Of a stretch of 64,000 nucleotides of DNA, positions 10,470 to 21,599 are shown piece after piece. The stretch covers positions 14,643,209-14,707,208 of the forward strand of contig NC_066520.1 of NCBI RefSeq assembly GCF_024679095.1, written 5' to 3'. Each line of letters starts with the position of its first letter. The stretch's first letter is position 1. A program made the translations under genes and the position numbers. This stretch comes from Eriocheir sinensis (Eukaryota; Arthropoda; Malacostraca; Decapoda; Varunidae). The notes beneath the pieces are model-generated. The model did not search any database, was not told the DNA's origin, and worked only from the letters and a program-made list of their open reading frames with translations.

Positions 10470-12215
10470 CTCGCTGCTGGATTCATTTATCAGGAAGGTG
10501 CATATGTTTCCTTTACCGAGGCGCCAGTTTTGTGACGTCGGCGATCCTGGACCTCCATCTCTCCCTATCATCAGCCATTCTCACAATTTCTGCCACACTT
10601 TGTCTTCCATCCATGTCTTGTAGCAGGCTATCCATAAATTTAATTCTTTGACGTCCTCTTGCTCTTCTTCCTTCACCTCTTCCAAGTTTTTAGGAGCAGG
10701 GAGTAGTGGGCTTTTTTTTTATTATTGTTTCCTTTTTTTTTTTGCCCTTGAGCTAAAAAAAGCAAGCGCCGCCAAGCAGTCACTTTCTAGTCCTCTCCTT
10801 CTCAGCACATGACCCAGAAACTTCAGTTGTCGCCTTCTTATACTTTTCATCAATTGCCTATATCTATACTGGTGCTCTTCGCTGAACTTCCTGGTGTGTT
10901 ACTCTATCTGTCCACGGCATTCTCAACATTCTCCTTAAAAACCACATTTCCGCTGCTTCTATCTTTTTTCTTTGCATTTGTTTTAATTTTCCATGTTTCG
11001 CAACCACATAGTAAAGTTGACCATACAAAACATTTTAGTAATCTCAATCGCATCTCCATATTCAAACTCAAATTATTCAACAGTTTCCTCATATTCCCGA
11101 AAGCCGTCTTTGCTATACATATCTCCTGCCTATTTTCTCCCTTCCTTCCTCTTCAGGAATCATTCTCCCAAGGTAATTATTTTTTTTCTTCTTGCTCAAT
11201 AAGCCTTTCCCCAATCCGTATCCCCGCTCGCACTCTCTGCTTTTTCTTTGTAACCACCACAACCTCTGTCTTACTGGCATTGATATTTAGCCCTTTTCTC
11301 TCACAACTCTCCTGTATCCTGTTCACTAGTGCTTGTAGTTTCTCCTCTGAATCACCCAAAAGTACAGTGTCGTCTGCATATCTTATATTGTTAACATTTC
11401 TACCTCCAATTAAAATTCCATCCGTATCTTTCAAATCTTCCATCACTCGTATAGAGAAAACAAGGCGACAAGACGCACCCTTGTCTGACTCCTCTTCTTA
11501 TCTGTATCCAGTCTGTCTTCTCCCCGCCAACTCTCACCGCCGCCTTTTAGTCCCAGTACAAGTTGGCAATTAATCTCACATCTTTGCCATCTACACCGAT
11601 TTCTTTCAACATGTTTATCAAGAATTCATGTTTCATCGTGCCAGAGGCTTTTTCAAAGTCTATAAAACACATATATACATCTTTCTGCACTTTCTTGCAC
11701 GTTCCAGCACCATTCTAAAAGCAAATATTGCATTAGTGGAACACTTCCCCTTCCTGAATCCATACTGTTCTTCGGACACAAAATTGTCAATCTTCCCTCT
11801 TATTTTAGCCGTTACGACTCTTAAACATACTGTACCCAGCTGGCCCATGATGCTTATAGTTCAATGATTTGAACACTCTAAGGTACCGGCTTTCTTTGGA
11901 ATAGCCACAAACTCTGCTGTTCTCATTGCTTCTGGTATATAACCACTTCCATATATAATCTGTTCACCAATTCCGGGTTTTTTTTTACTCCAAACTCACC
12001 AGCTGCCTCCAACATCTCCACAATCACTCCATCTTCTCCACCAGCTTTACCTCTTCTCATGGATCTTATAGCCTCTCTTACTTCATCTAAAATAATTGGT
12101 GGCCCTGATAAATCCTCCTCCTCAAAAACCGGTCTATCTCCTCTCGCATCACCATAGAGATCTCCCACATACTCCTCCCATCTCTTCATCACATCCGCTA
12201 TTTCAACCAAAAAGT
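10470..12215 (-). mobile_element. Degenerate RTE/BovB-like LINE (reverse transcriptase fragment)
   Basis: Minus-strand frames, read from 12,215 down, give successive reverse-transcriptase pieces. These are a pre-RT block (VREAIRSMRRGKAGGEDGV), a fingers block (SEEQYGFRKGKCSTNAIF), the catalytic box NIRYADDTVLLGD (about 11,370-11,410) followed by the ALVNRIQESCERKGLNIN stretch, a post-RT block (LRLLKCFVWSTLLCGCETW), and a C-terminal RGRQRIKFMDSLL and ERWRSRIADVTKL region ending at a stop near 10,517. The pieces lie in different frames with internal stops, so the copy is dead. The N-terminal endonuclease is missing, indicating 5' truncation. The C-terminal GRQR box resembles RTE/BovB elements; clade assignment is from recall. 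A D80 copy interrupts it at about 10,690-10,770. Confidence 0.88.
10690..10770 (+). mobile_element. D80 dispersed element, copy 2 (nested in LINE)
   Basis: GGAGCAGGGAGTAGTGGGC, T-run, ATTATTGTTTCC, T-run, GCCCTTGAGCT, then A-rich. The copy lacks the TGTCTCC part and sits between two segments of the LINE C-terminus, so it appears to postdate the LINE. Confidence 0.75.
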
Positions 12216-12590
12216 AGATGCAAAGATAAGTTAATTTGAAGGTTTTGAGGGATTGTTTGCATGTTAAAGTGAAAGGGAGGGACGATAAAGGGGAGGATGA
12301 AAGGAGAGAGTGGAAGGAGAGGTGGAAAGAGAGGGGAAAGAGAACGGAAGCAAGGAGAGTGTTAAGGGAGGAGAGAGGGAGAGAGGAAAGGAGATGGGGA
12401 GGGAGAAATGGAAACCGTGGTGGAGAGGCATTAACACCGACGTGGAAAAAAATGAAGAAGAAAGGAAGGGAGGGGTATGGAAAGCAAGGAGAGTGTTTGA
12501 AGGATTGTGAAAGGAGAAGGGAAGGAAAGAATGGAAGATGAGGTGGAGGAAGAGGGGAGGTAAGGTGGAGGTGGAGAGGCATGAACACAG
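12216..12590. repeat. Purine-rich imperfect tandem repeat (~130-150 bp)
   Basis: GCAAGGAGAGTGTT appears near 12,349 and 12,484, and GGTGGAGAGGCAT near 12,418 and 12,570, indicating two diverged copies. Confidence 0.65.
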
Positions 12591-13249
12591 CAGCAGCGGG
12601 GAGATCGACACACAGCGCTGCTTCACCTCGTCACGGCTGAGCTGAGCGGCAGATGGAGTTGACATGCTCTGACCTTTCCGGCTCATGTCTCCCCGACCAA
12701 CTGCCGCTTCGCCTCCTGCTTCCCCGCCTGCTGGAAACGCCGAGTCACGTCAGATGGGGAGAGGGGAGAGACGGGAAAGGGGGAAGGAGGAGGAGGAGGA
12801 GGAGGGGGAGGAGGGGGAGTTTCGCTTAGCTTCAGTGGCATGCTTAGTGTTCTGGGGGGTTTACGGTGCTCATTATCGATATCACGTGCTGCCATTGTTT
12901 AGTTGTCTCTGTTCCCGCTAGGTGACTCATGAGGCTCCCCCCACCCCCCCGCCCTGCTCTTCCTTCTCCCTCCTTCCCCCACCCCACATACATACACTGA
13001 ACGTTCATTATCAAGTGTTAGTGTTTGGTTAGCTTTCGCATACAAGGCAACGCGAGGTTAGTGACGTGTTTGATACTGGAACCGCTTTATTGTTCTTGTT
13101 TTTTTTATTATTATTCTTATTATTGCCTTGTTTTGTTGATTTCTTGTTTTTGTTTTTGTTTTGTTTTTGTTTAAGTTTCCCACTCATTCATGTCCACTAT
13201 TAATTCACGTATTTGTTTTCCTCCCAAAGTTCTCCTCACGTTTTGTTTT
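12591..13249. other. Unique sequence with purine and T-rich patches, no gene seen
   Basis: Includes a small CpG-containing segment (12,590-12,750) and a GGA run (12,785-12,820). No conserved protein, tRNA or splice-linked exon is recognised. Confidence 0.4.
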
Positions 13250-13445
13250 TCCTCGCATTTTTCCTAACCACATTTTTTCAACCCACATTTTTTCTACCCA
13301 CATTTTTTCTACCCACATTTTTTCTCCCCTCATTTTTTCTCCAAAATTTTTTAACTGACTTTTTTTCTCTCTACGTTTTTTTTCACCCATGTTTTTCACC
13401 CAATGTTTCTTCTCCCCACACTTTATTTCTCCTCACATTTTTTTC
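13250..13445. repeat. 15-bp minisatellite (CCCACATTTTTTCTA)
   Basis: Best-preserved units start near 13,282, 13,297 and 13,312. Diverged CTCATTTTTTCTCC-type units continue on both sides. The period is a multiple of three, which creates open frames of Phe/Thr/Ser. Confidence 0.85.
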
Positions 13446-13955
13446 TCCCCACTCCCATTGCACATTTTCTTTAATTAAGTCTATTAGTTTCGCTTGTTTT
13501 CATTATTTTTCCAGCGTAATGACAACGGCTGAGCGCTAAACATTCTTCTCTCGCTTTCCGTCTTCGTGGATATTTACGTGGATGTTTTCTTTTTAAAGCT
13601 TCGACTTTCTCTCTTCATCGTGAGTCCATTCGCCCAAGAGAGCCATTACGAGGAAGGCCGGCGCGCACTACTTCGACAAGCCTTCAAGAAAATTACTATG
13701 TCACGTCTTTTTCTTCGGTGCGGCTTTTGATACTCCAGAAAATGGCTATCATGTAACGTCCTCGTCTTCGGTACAAGTTTAGTATGCCGCGCGAGATGCT
13801 GCCGAGGCTGCCATGACCGAAGGCTGCAATTACGAGAAAACCTCAACCCGGATGGCGTAACCGCGAACTAGCACACCGAACCACACCCAGAAAGATTTCG
13901 AATAACGTAAACTTTTGTATTAAGCAGACCTGACCAGAGCATGAGGTTTAAAGGA
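13446..13955. other. Unique sequence, no gene seen
   Basis: Moderately CpG-rich mixed sequence. A minus-strand open frame of 66 codons at 13,646-13,846 has no recognisable domain and is not called. Confidence 0.4.
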
Positions 13956-14385
13956 GGTTAAAGGTAAGGATAGCGAGGGTAAGGAAAGGAAGGAGAGATT
14001 GGAAAAGGAAGGAGAAGGGAGGGATAGCGAGGGTAAGGAAAGGAAGGAGAGATTGGAAAAGGAAGGAGAAGGGAAGGGAGAAAGTTAGCGGGATAAGGAA
14101 AGGAAGGAGAGATTGGAAAAGGAAGGAGAAAGGAGAAAGTGATGGCGAGGTAAGGAAAGGAAGGAGAGAAGGGAAGAGGAAGAAGAAGGGAAGGGAGAAA
14201 GTGATAGCGGGGTAAGGAAAGGAGGAAGAGAAGGGAAGGGGAAGAAGAGAAGGGAGAAAGTGATGGTGAGGAAAGGAAGGAGGATTGGAAAATGAAGAAG
14301 GGAAGAGAAAGTGATAGCGGGGGTAAGGAAAGGAAGGAGAGAATGGAAGGGGAAGGGGAAAGGAAGAGAGAAGAGGATAAGTTCA
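13956..14385. repeat. Polypurine minisatellite (~58-bp unit)
   Basis: About seven imperfect copies of a unit containing GGTAAGGAAAGGAAGGAGAG, GGAAAAGGAAGGAGAAGGGA and GAAAGTGATAGCG. Copies differ by short deletions. Confidence 0.88.
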
Positions 14386-14900
14386 GACTATTAGGATATT
14401 CGGATATATTGACATTACGACATATATATAAAAAAAATCCCGTAAACACAGCGAAAAGAATTAAAAGTAAGTTTGGATTGGGCTAAAGATATACGAATTC
14501 ACTACCAAAATTACGACTTACACGTTAATTAAAGATTCCCAAAGACATACCGAAAAACAATATAAAAAAAATGCTTGCGTTGGTCTTCACAATCTCACGA
14601 ACCTCATCTTGATATCTATTACGATTTACATATTGAAGAACGGACCCTAAAGACCCACCAACACACATCAAAAAAGTAATAAACCCCCAACTTAAAATTA
14701 ACCGAGGGACGCAAGAATATACACGCTTTCGATCTTGGAACTCGTCCGGAAAAAGAGCAAAAAATAGAGGCAGCTTTCCGCAAAACTGTCTAAAATTACC
14801 ATCATTTTGACCAACAGTTATTTCCGCTAAGACTCCGAAACGTTGACTCTGGTGCTGCGGAGGTTTCGTCTCGCCTCGTTTGGAGTGATTGGAACCCTTG
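14386..14900. other. AT-rich unique sequence, no gene seen
   Basis: Contains a short ATATATAT stretch near 14,424-14,432 and otherwise unstructured AT-rich sequence. Confidence 0.4.
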
Positions 14901-14929
14901 TCGAAATTGTGGAGAAAAAAACACCTCCG

Positions 14930-15105
14930 GGAATAACAACAACAAAAAATACGATGAAGAAAGAAAGGAGGAAGGAAAGAAGGAAAGAAAGAAAGAAAAA
15001 AAAGTGAAGAAAGAGAAAGAAAAAGAAAGAAAAAGTAAAGAAAAAGAAAGAAAAGGTAAAAAAAAAAGAAAAAGATAAAGAAAGAAAGAGAAAGTATAAG
15101 ACCTC
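14930..15105. repeat. GAAA-rich purine tract
   Basis: GAAAGAAA, GGAAG and AAAGAAAAAG words over about 170 bases. Confidence 0.85.
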
Positions 15106-15194
15106 TTTCACAAACACTTCACCTCCAGAAGATTGCACAAACATCAAACCAACATTAAAATTTCAACCCACACCGAGACAGACAGACAGACAAA

Positions 15195-15660
15195 GACACT
15201 CTTCCACGCTCCCACCTTCCCTTCCCTTCTCTTCCCATCCTTTCTCTTCGCTAACCATCCCATCCCATTCCATCCCATTTCTTTCCCTTCCCTTCCTTAT
15301 CCTTCCCATACCTTCCCATCCTTTCCCTTCCCAAACCATCCCATCCCACTTCTTTCCCTTCCCTTCCCTATCCTTCCCTTACCTTCCCATCCCATTCCAT
15401 CCCATCTCTTTCCCTTCCCTTCCCTTTCATTCCCATTCCATCCCATTTTTCCCTTCCTTTCCCTTCCCTTCCTTCCCTCTCCTTTCCTTTCCTTTCCTTC
15501 CTTCTCTTTTAGTTGTCTTTCACTTCCTTCCCTTTCCATCTCTTCCCTTCTCTTCTCTTCCCTTCCCTTCCCTCTCCTCTCTTCTCCTCTAATTTCCTTT
15601 CCTTTCCTTTCCATCCCCTCCCTACCCATTCCTTTCCTCTCCTCACCCTTCCCTCCCTCT
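15195..15660. repeat. TTCCC pentamer array with CCATCCCATTCC higher-order unit
   Basis: A pyrimidine array of TTCCC and TTTCC pentamers. A longer unit of about 60-70 bp marked by CCATCCCATTTCTTTCCC recurs near 15,256, 15,335 and 15,390. Confidence 0.85.
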
Positions 15661-15724
15661 CTCCCTCTCTCTGCACCCTCAAAAATAAATAAAAGCCATG
15701 TCAAAACGTTAACTACAATCCTCG

Positions 15725-15850
15725 GGCGAGCTAAACGATTACATTCCTCACCCCGTCCCGTCAGCCTCTGCATAATAGTCGAACCTCCCTCTGACAGGTG
15801 TTGACACGTATAAATTACCCCTTCTATAAAGCTGTCAGGTGAGGGAGAGG
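15725..15850. promoter_or_regulatory. Short unique island with two CAGGTG boxes
   Basis: CTGACAGGTG and CTGTCAGGTG lie about 40 bp apart around TATAAATTACC and TATAAAG words. This is a candidate regulatory patch only; the boxes are visible and the function is inferred. Confidence 0.22.
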
Positions 15851-16169
15851 GGTAGGGAGGCACGGGATGGAGGGAGGGGAGGTGAAGGTAGGATAGAGGG
15901 TCAAGAGAGGTGAAGGAGGAAGAGAGAGAGAAAGTGAGGGAATGGAAGGAAGGAGGGAGAATAGACTTATGAGGGAGTGGATGAAGGGAAGAATTTTAAA
16001 TGGAAATGTAGGATGAAGTGCAAAAGGAGACAGACACGTAGACAGACAGACGGACACAGTCAAAGTAAGACAAACATATGAACAAACACTAAAACAGACA
16101 GGCCATCACACAGACACATAGATACAGGTTAGCAGCCAGACAAAGACACAGACACAGGTAAAAGAGGGT

Positions 16170-16172
<3 letters not shown>

Positions 16173-16217
<45 letters not shown>
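16173..16217. repeat. (GA)n microsatellite
   Basis: Pure GA run of about 22 units. Confidence 0.94.
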
Positions 16218-16222
<5 letters not shown>

Positions 16223-16856
16223 AGACAGACACAGTAACATGATAAACACACCACGAGGATCAATGTCAATTATCTATTCATGTCCTTCTTTCCGTGTATC
16301 TGTCGAGTCCTTTGTTGCGTTCGTCTATTAATCTGGACGTCCATTTCTGAGCGTCCGGCCGCCAGTGTCTGTCATATTATCTATTACACCTCTCCCGCCA
16401 TCCATCCAGGTAATATGAACGCGTCGAACACTCCATAACCTTCGTGCGTGGATCATTTCTTCCTCTTCCGGTCCATCTGTTTGTCTTCCTATCGATCAGC
16501 TTCGTGTCCACCTGCATTAGTGCTTGCCTTATTTTCTGCACCGTTGTTTACATCATATTAGGAGCCATTTCGCGCGTGAGGTATTTCTATTGCCTATATT
16601 ACCAAGCGCGTTCAGTTACTGCAAAATCTATACTCTTGAGACGTGATATAAGGGTTTTCAGGTGTTCCCGGAAAGAGTAACATTTGGTATATCGTGTAGA
16701 GAAAGAACGTACAACTCATCTCGAATAAATTAAGACTCGAGGTACACTTTCTGCTCACGTTAGCAATAAACACCCCCGGCTATGTGGTGTCCCATGCATA
16801 AGTGATGACGGCAGATGACTGGTTCACTTGGATATTGTTATAGTGAGTCGGAAAAA
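16218..16856. other. Unique sequence, no gene seen
   Basis: Among the least repetitive stretches. A plus-strand frame at 16,444-16,680 (78 codons) is hydrophobic but has no recognised motif and no splice context, so it is left uncalled. Confidence 0.4.
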
Positions 16857-17266
16857 CGAAGCCAAGAAGAGGGTAAATACACAAGCAAACAGAGGGAAGT
16901 GAAAGAAGAGTATTAAAGTAACAAATGTGATGAATGGATATGAAAACACAACAATTTTTTTTTTTTTACAACAAAGGAGACAGCTCAAGGGCACAAAAAA
17001 AAAAAAAAAAACAATAAAAAAAACAAAAAACTCCCTAATGAGGATATGAAGATGATATGAAAACGAGGACGATAAGAGAACGATATAAAAATGAAAAAGA
17101 TATGAAAACGAAATGAAACGAAAACGATATGAAAGCGAATAATATGATACGGAAACGATATAAAAAAAAAGACAATATGCAAAAGAAGCCAAGAAAAGCG
17201 TCAATACACCAGCAAATAGAAGGAAGTGAAAGGAAAATATTAATGTAACAGAAAGGATGAATGGAA
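16857..17266. repeat. ~82-bp direct repeats flanking a D80 copy
   Basis: The segment starting GAAGCCAAGAAGAGGGTAAA at about 16,857 recurs at about 17,183 (GAAGCCAAGAAAAGCGTCAA). Similarity continues through GGAAGTGAAAG and GATGAATGGA. Between them lie the reversed D80 copy and GAAAACGATATGA-type minisatellite units (17,040-17,165). Confidence 0.75.
16955..17032 (-). mobile_element. D80 dispersed element, copy 3
   Basis: Reverse orientation: T-run, TTACAACAAAGGAGACAGCT, CAAGGGCACAAAA, A-run, CAATAAAAAAA. The GCAGCGAGTAGCGGGC end is missing or strongly decayed. Confidence 0.72.
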
Positions 17267-17399
17267 GTGAATAAATAGCAGATGAGAAGGTGATGAATGA
17301 GAGGTCTTTGTACTAGGAATTGGTGTCCCTGGCGATGGTAACGCAAATAGATACTCCCATTAACCCATCAATTGCTCTTTGCTATAATATTAAGTCTGT

Positions 17400-18060
17400 C
17401 TATATGTCTACCGATCTGTTTGTACTTCTATCTGTCCGGATGTGAATATATATCTATCAATCTCATGTCTACTTTTATTTATACACATTATCTTCTGTCT
17501 ATCTGTCTGTGTGTATCAATTTAATCTGTCTAGCTTTTTATCAGTGTTTGTTTCTATCGATTCCCCTCTATATCTGTCTACCAATCTCATCAGTCTACTT
17601 TTCTATTTCTACCTGTGATTTACCTTAATTTATACATCTATTACCTGTCTGTCTCTGTGTTTATTTATCAATTTCATCAGTCTGGCTTTCCATCAAGGTA
17701 TGTTTCTATCGATCTTTGTGTATGTCTACCAATTCCATCATTCTAACTTTCTATTTCTACCTGTGATCTACCTGTATGTATTTGTCGTATTTCTGTCAAT
17801 CTGTGTTCATCAATTTCACCTGTTTAGCTTACCACCAATGTCTTTCTATCGATCTCTATGTATCAGTTTACTAAATTCCATCATTCTAACTTTCTATCTC
17901 TATTTCTACGTTTTTTCTGTCAATCTGTGTTTATCAACTTCACCTGTTTACCTTACCACCAATGTCTTCCTATCGATCTCTATGCATCATTCTACCAATC
18001 TCATCCGCCTACCATTCTACCTGTGCCTTCCCGTCTATCTACCTGGCTGCCTATCGACCC
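17400..18060. repeat. Diverged tandem array (~125-150-bp unit)
   Basis: TCTATCGATCTCTATGTAT-type landmarks fall near 17,554, 17,706, 17,847 and 17,970. Each is followed by TACCAATTTCATCATTCTAA, TTTCTATTTCTACC and CTGTCAATCTGTGTT blocks. Unit length varies by indels. Long Leu/Tyr/Ser frames through it are artefacts. Confidence 0.75.
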
Positions 18061-18179
18061 ACCTATATAGCCATCAGCCTACATATCTGTTTACCTGGAA
18101 GCACCTGCCCGCACCAAGCCGTCACCTGCCTCCCGGGGCGCGGCGTTGCGGCGGGGAGATTACAGAGCCGAGGTCGTGT

Positions 18180-18860
18180 TGCTCGCCATCCATTGTCCTC
18201 CCTTCCAATCGGCTTTCCCTCGCCCCAATACTTTTCCTTCTTTCCTCGGTTTTACATACACGTCCATTATCCCCTCCATGCCTTCCTCCCTGCCCTCTTT
18301 CCTCCTTCCCTTCCCCCTCTGTTTATTCTCCTCTCTGTGGCTCCCTTTCATCAATGTCTTCCTTCTTCCTCTCCTTCCCTTCCCTTCCCTGTTTATTCCT
18401 CTACCTCTCCCTCTATCCATTTCGCTTTTCCTCCCTTTACTCCATGCCTCCCATTCTCCCTTCTTTCCTCCCTCCCTCCCCTCTGTTTGTTCCTCTACCC
18501 TTCCCTCAATCCATCTCTCTTTTCCTCCCTTTCCTCCATCCCTTCCTTCCTCCCTTCCCATGTTTATCCTTCTAACCTTCCTTCTATCCATCTCTCTTTC
18601 TCTCCCTTCCCTCTCTTCTTTTCTTCCTTCTCCTTCCCCTCTACCTTCACCTATCTCTTCAACCTACCTTCCCTTCCTTCCTCCCTTCTTTCCTCCCTCC
18701 TCCGCTCTTCCATCTATCCATCTGTCTTTCCCTCCCTTCCTCCTTTCCTTCCTCTCTCTCCTCTTTCCTTCCTCCTCCTCCCCTACTCCCCGCCATTCCT
18801 TGCCCTCTCCTTCCCTCTGTCTATCTCTCTCTCTCTCCCTCCCTCCGTCCAATAGCTCTT
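18180..18860. repeat. Pyrimidine tandem array (CCATCTCTCTTTTCCTCCCT)
   Basis: CCATCTCTCTTTTCC-type landmarks occur near 18,417, 18,511, 18,588 and 18,717, within CCTTCC-rich filler. Frames of up to 297 codons are low complexity. Confidence 0.78.
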
Positions 18861-18999
18861 CGCTGATCCTATATTATTGTGAAGTCCTAATCTAAGACAG
18901 TGTTGTTATCTTTTATCTTTCCGTTGCTACAAATGGTGAGCAAGATTTCCATGTATCGCATTTGGAGTCTCGATCATGCGCTGTACCGAGAAATGGCGG

Positions 19000-19004
<5 letters not shown>

Positions 19005-19062
<58 letters not shown>

Positions 19063-19080
19063 ACACATACACACACACAC
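19005..19080. repeat. (CA)n microsatellite with ACAG/ACAT interruptions
   Basis: CA run of about 37 units, interrupted once by AG and once by AT near its 3' side. Confidence 0.94.
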
Positions 19081-19099
19081 GATGATGGACAGAGGGCGA

Positions 19100-19215
19100 G
19101 ATACACACAAACGACGAAAACAAAATAAGAAATGGAAAATAAGAAATAGAAAAAAAAGAAATAAAAATAAGAAATGGAAAAAATTGAAATAGAAATAGAA
19201 ATAAAGAAAAAAAAG
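19100..19215. repeat. AGAAATA-rich purine repeat
   Basis: Short degenerate AAATAAGAAATGGAAAA units. Confidence 0.7.
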
Positions 19216-19317
19216 CGTTAATATGAAATAGGAAATACAATCTTTTAACCTGAATGCATTTGTTTATAAAAAAAATATATATAAACTAATACACCGAAAG
19301 ACAATTAACTAAACTAA

Positions 19318-19830
19318 CGACACCAAATCATCCTCGTTAACCACACAAAAACCGTCTTCCTTAACCATACAAAAATCCTCGTTAACCATACAAAAATCGT
19401 TCTCGTTAACCATACAAAAATCCTCGTTAACCATACAAAATTCGTCCTCGTTAACCATACAAAAATCTTCGTTAACCATACAAAAATCCTCGTTAACCAT
19501 ACAAAAATCCTCGTTAACCATACAAAAATCTTCGTTAACCATACAAAAATCGTCCTCGCTAACCATACAAAAATCCTCGTTAACCATACAAAAATCGTCC
19601 TCGTTAACCATACAAAAATCCTCGTTAACCATACAAAAATCGTCCTCGCTAACCATACAAAAATCCTCGTTAACCATACAAAAATCGTCCTCGTTAACCA
19701 CACAAAAATCATCCTCTTTAACCATACAGAAATCATCCTCTTTAACCATATAAAAATCATCCTCTTTAACCATACAAAAATCATCCTCGTTAACCATACA
19801 AAGACCATCCTCGTTAACCAAACAATATAA
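19318..19830. repeat. 21/24-bp frame-preserving minisatellite
   Basis: About 22 units of AAAAATCCTCGTTAACCATAC (21 bp), or the same with an extra CGT or CAT triplet (24 bp). Point variants include GTTAACC to CTTTAACC and CATAC to CACAC. All length changes are whole triplets, so the minus strand keeps a 170-codon frame of (D)FCMVNED heptads and octads and a second frame of FVWLTRI units. No signal, promoter or conserved flank supports coding. Confidence 0.92.
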
Positions 19831-20229
19831 TACTAAACAACAACAAAACTACTTAAGCTCCCCATTTCCCCGTCACTAACCCTCCCTTCACCCTTCCTTT
19901 CCCCTTATCATGTACCCCTCTCCCCTTCCCCCCTAACCACCATATCCCTTACCCTTTACCCCTAATCTCCGGACCCGTTTTCTTTGACTACTTCACAAAG
20001 GGTTGGGGGGTGACTATTACATCTTTAGGGGCAAGGTGTTGGGTGGGGTGTGTGTGGGGGGGAAGGGGGGGAGGAAGGGGGGTCGCGCATGGCAAGTCGA
20101 GGTCCCATTCGTCAGCATTAGGGGTCCGCCAGTGATCCTGTAATCTGAGCATGAAGTAGGATGCAGAAATTACCTGGCCTGTTATGACTCCCCCTGAAAT
20201 GATAGCGGAACTGAAAGCTATTTTGAACA
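19831..20229. other. Unique to G-rich sequence, no gene seen
   Basis: C-rich and then G-rich stretch (GGTGTGTGTGGGGGGG near 20,045-20,080) followed by mixed sequence. Nothing recognised. Confidence 0.4.
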
Positions 20230-20560
20230 TCCCCTGAACTGCGGGAGGGAGGAAGGAGGGACGGGAGGTAAGAGGGAGAGAGGAGGGACGGGAGGGAGGG
20301 GAGAAGGAAGGAAGGGATTACGGGAGGTAAGAAGGAAGGAGGAAAGGAGCGAGGGGAGGGAAGAAGGAAGGGGAGCAAGGGAGGAAGGGAGGGAGATTGG
20401 AAGAGAGCGAGGGAAGGTGGAAGAAAGGTAGCGTGGGAGGGAGGGAGGGAGGAAAGAAGGAAAGGAGCGAGGGAGGGAGGTAGGAGAGAAGGAAAGGAGC
20501 GAGGAAGGGAGGAAGGAAAAGAGCGAGGTAGGAAAGTTGGAAAGTTTCGTTTAGTCGGCG
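20230..20560. repeat. GGAAGGAGG / GAGCGAGG purine array
   Basis: Degenerate purine units of about 30-45 bp carrying GGAGCGAGGGAGG landmarks. Minus-strand Leu/Pro/Ser frames are artefacts. Confidence 0.8.
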
Positions 20561-20869
20561 CAACATCTGTGGTCATATGCCGGAGCGAGGTAGGAAGGGA
20601 GGGAGGGATGAAGGGATTGAAAGACACATTAGAGAAGAGGAAGGAAAAGAAAAAGCAATGGGAACAAATGGAAGTGGTAAAATGAAAGGGATATTGAGGG
20701 AAACGGAGATAATGATCAGAGATAAAAATCACAATAACAGTGTTGAAATTACCCATTGATGGAAAACATGTATTATTATGCTTTGGGTATTGGATAGATT
20801 GATAGAGAGATAGACAGATGGACACACAGACAGACAGACAGGACAACCGAGAGAACAGGACAGAGAAGG

Positions 20870-20872
<3 letters not shown>

Positions 20873-20909
<37 letters not shown>

Positions 20910-20944
20910 TTATAAAATGTTAGATGTAAAAATAAAGAAAGAAA

Positions 20945-21015
<71 letters not shown>
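20873..21015. repeat. Two (GA)n runs with a 43-bp spacer
   Basis: Pure GA at about 20,873-20,907 and 20,950-21,014, separated by an AT-rich spacer. Confidence 0.93.
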
Positions 21016-21017
<2 letters not shown>

Positions 21018-21375
21018 CAAAGAGGAATATGAGAAAACTAGAGACAGATAAAGAAGAAACGAAAAAGGGAAAGACAGCGAGAGAAAGAAACCGCAGAGGA
21101 ATATGAGAAAACATGAGATAGCAAAGAAAACAAAGAAACAAGAAAGAGAGTGCGAGGGAGAAAGAGACAAACCCAAGAGGAAGAAATTGGAGATAAAAAG
21201 GAATAAGAAAGAAAGAGCAAGCGAGCGCGAGAAAGAAAGAAACCCAAGAGGAAAAAGAAAATAAGAAAACTGGAGATAGAGAACAGATAGATAATAAGAA
21301 ACAGAAGGAACAAGAGAGAAAGAGAACGCAATCGAGTAAGAGACAAACCTCAAACCCAAGAGAGGAATATGAGGT
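21016..21375. repeat. Purine tandem array (~75-85-bp unit)
   Basis: CCCAAGAGGAATATGAGAAA landmarks, some decayed, recur near 21,015, 21,091, 21,172, 21,243 and 21,346, with AGAGAAAGA filler. Confidence 0.75.
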
Positions 21376-21599
21376 AAAAAAAAAAAAAAAAAAACAGCAA
21401 TATATTTACGACGAAAAGGAAGAGGAAATGACAGGGTGACAGGCAGCAGGACGGGGCGAAAAGTGTCATTAGAGGCGGGGGGATGCATCGCAAGGCCGGG
21501 GGCAACAGGATACCAGAGCGCAGCGGGGAAATTGAATGTATCTGGCAATATTATGTGCTTAGGGTGGCAGGGTGATGGAAGGAGCCGGGGGGAAGGGAG

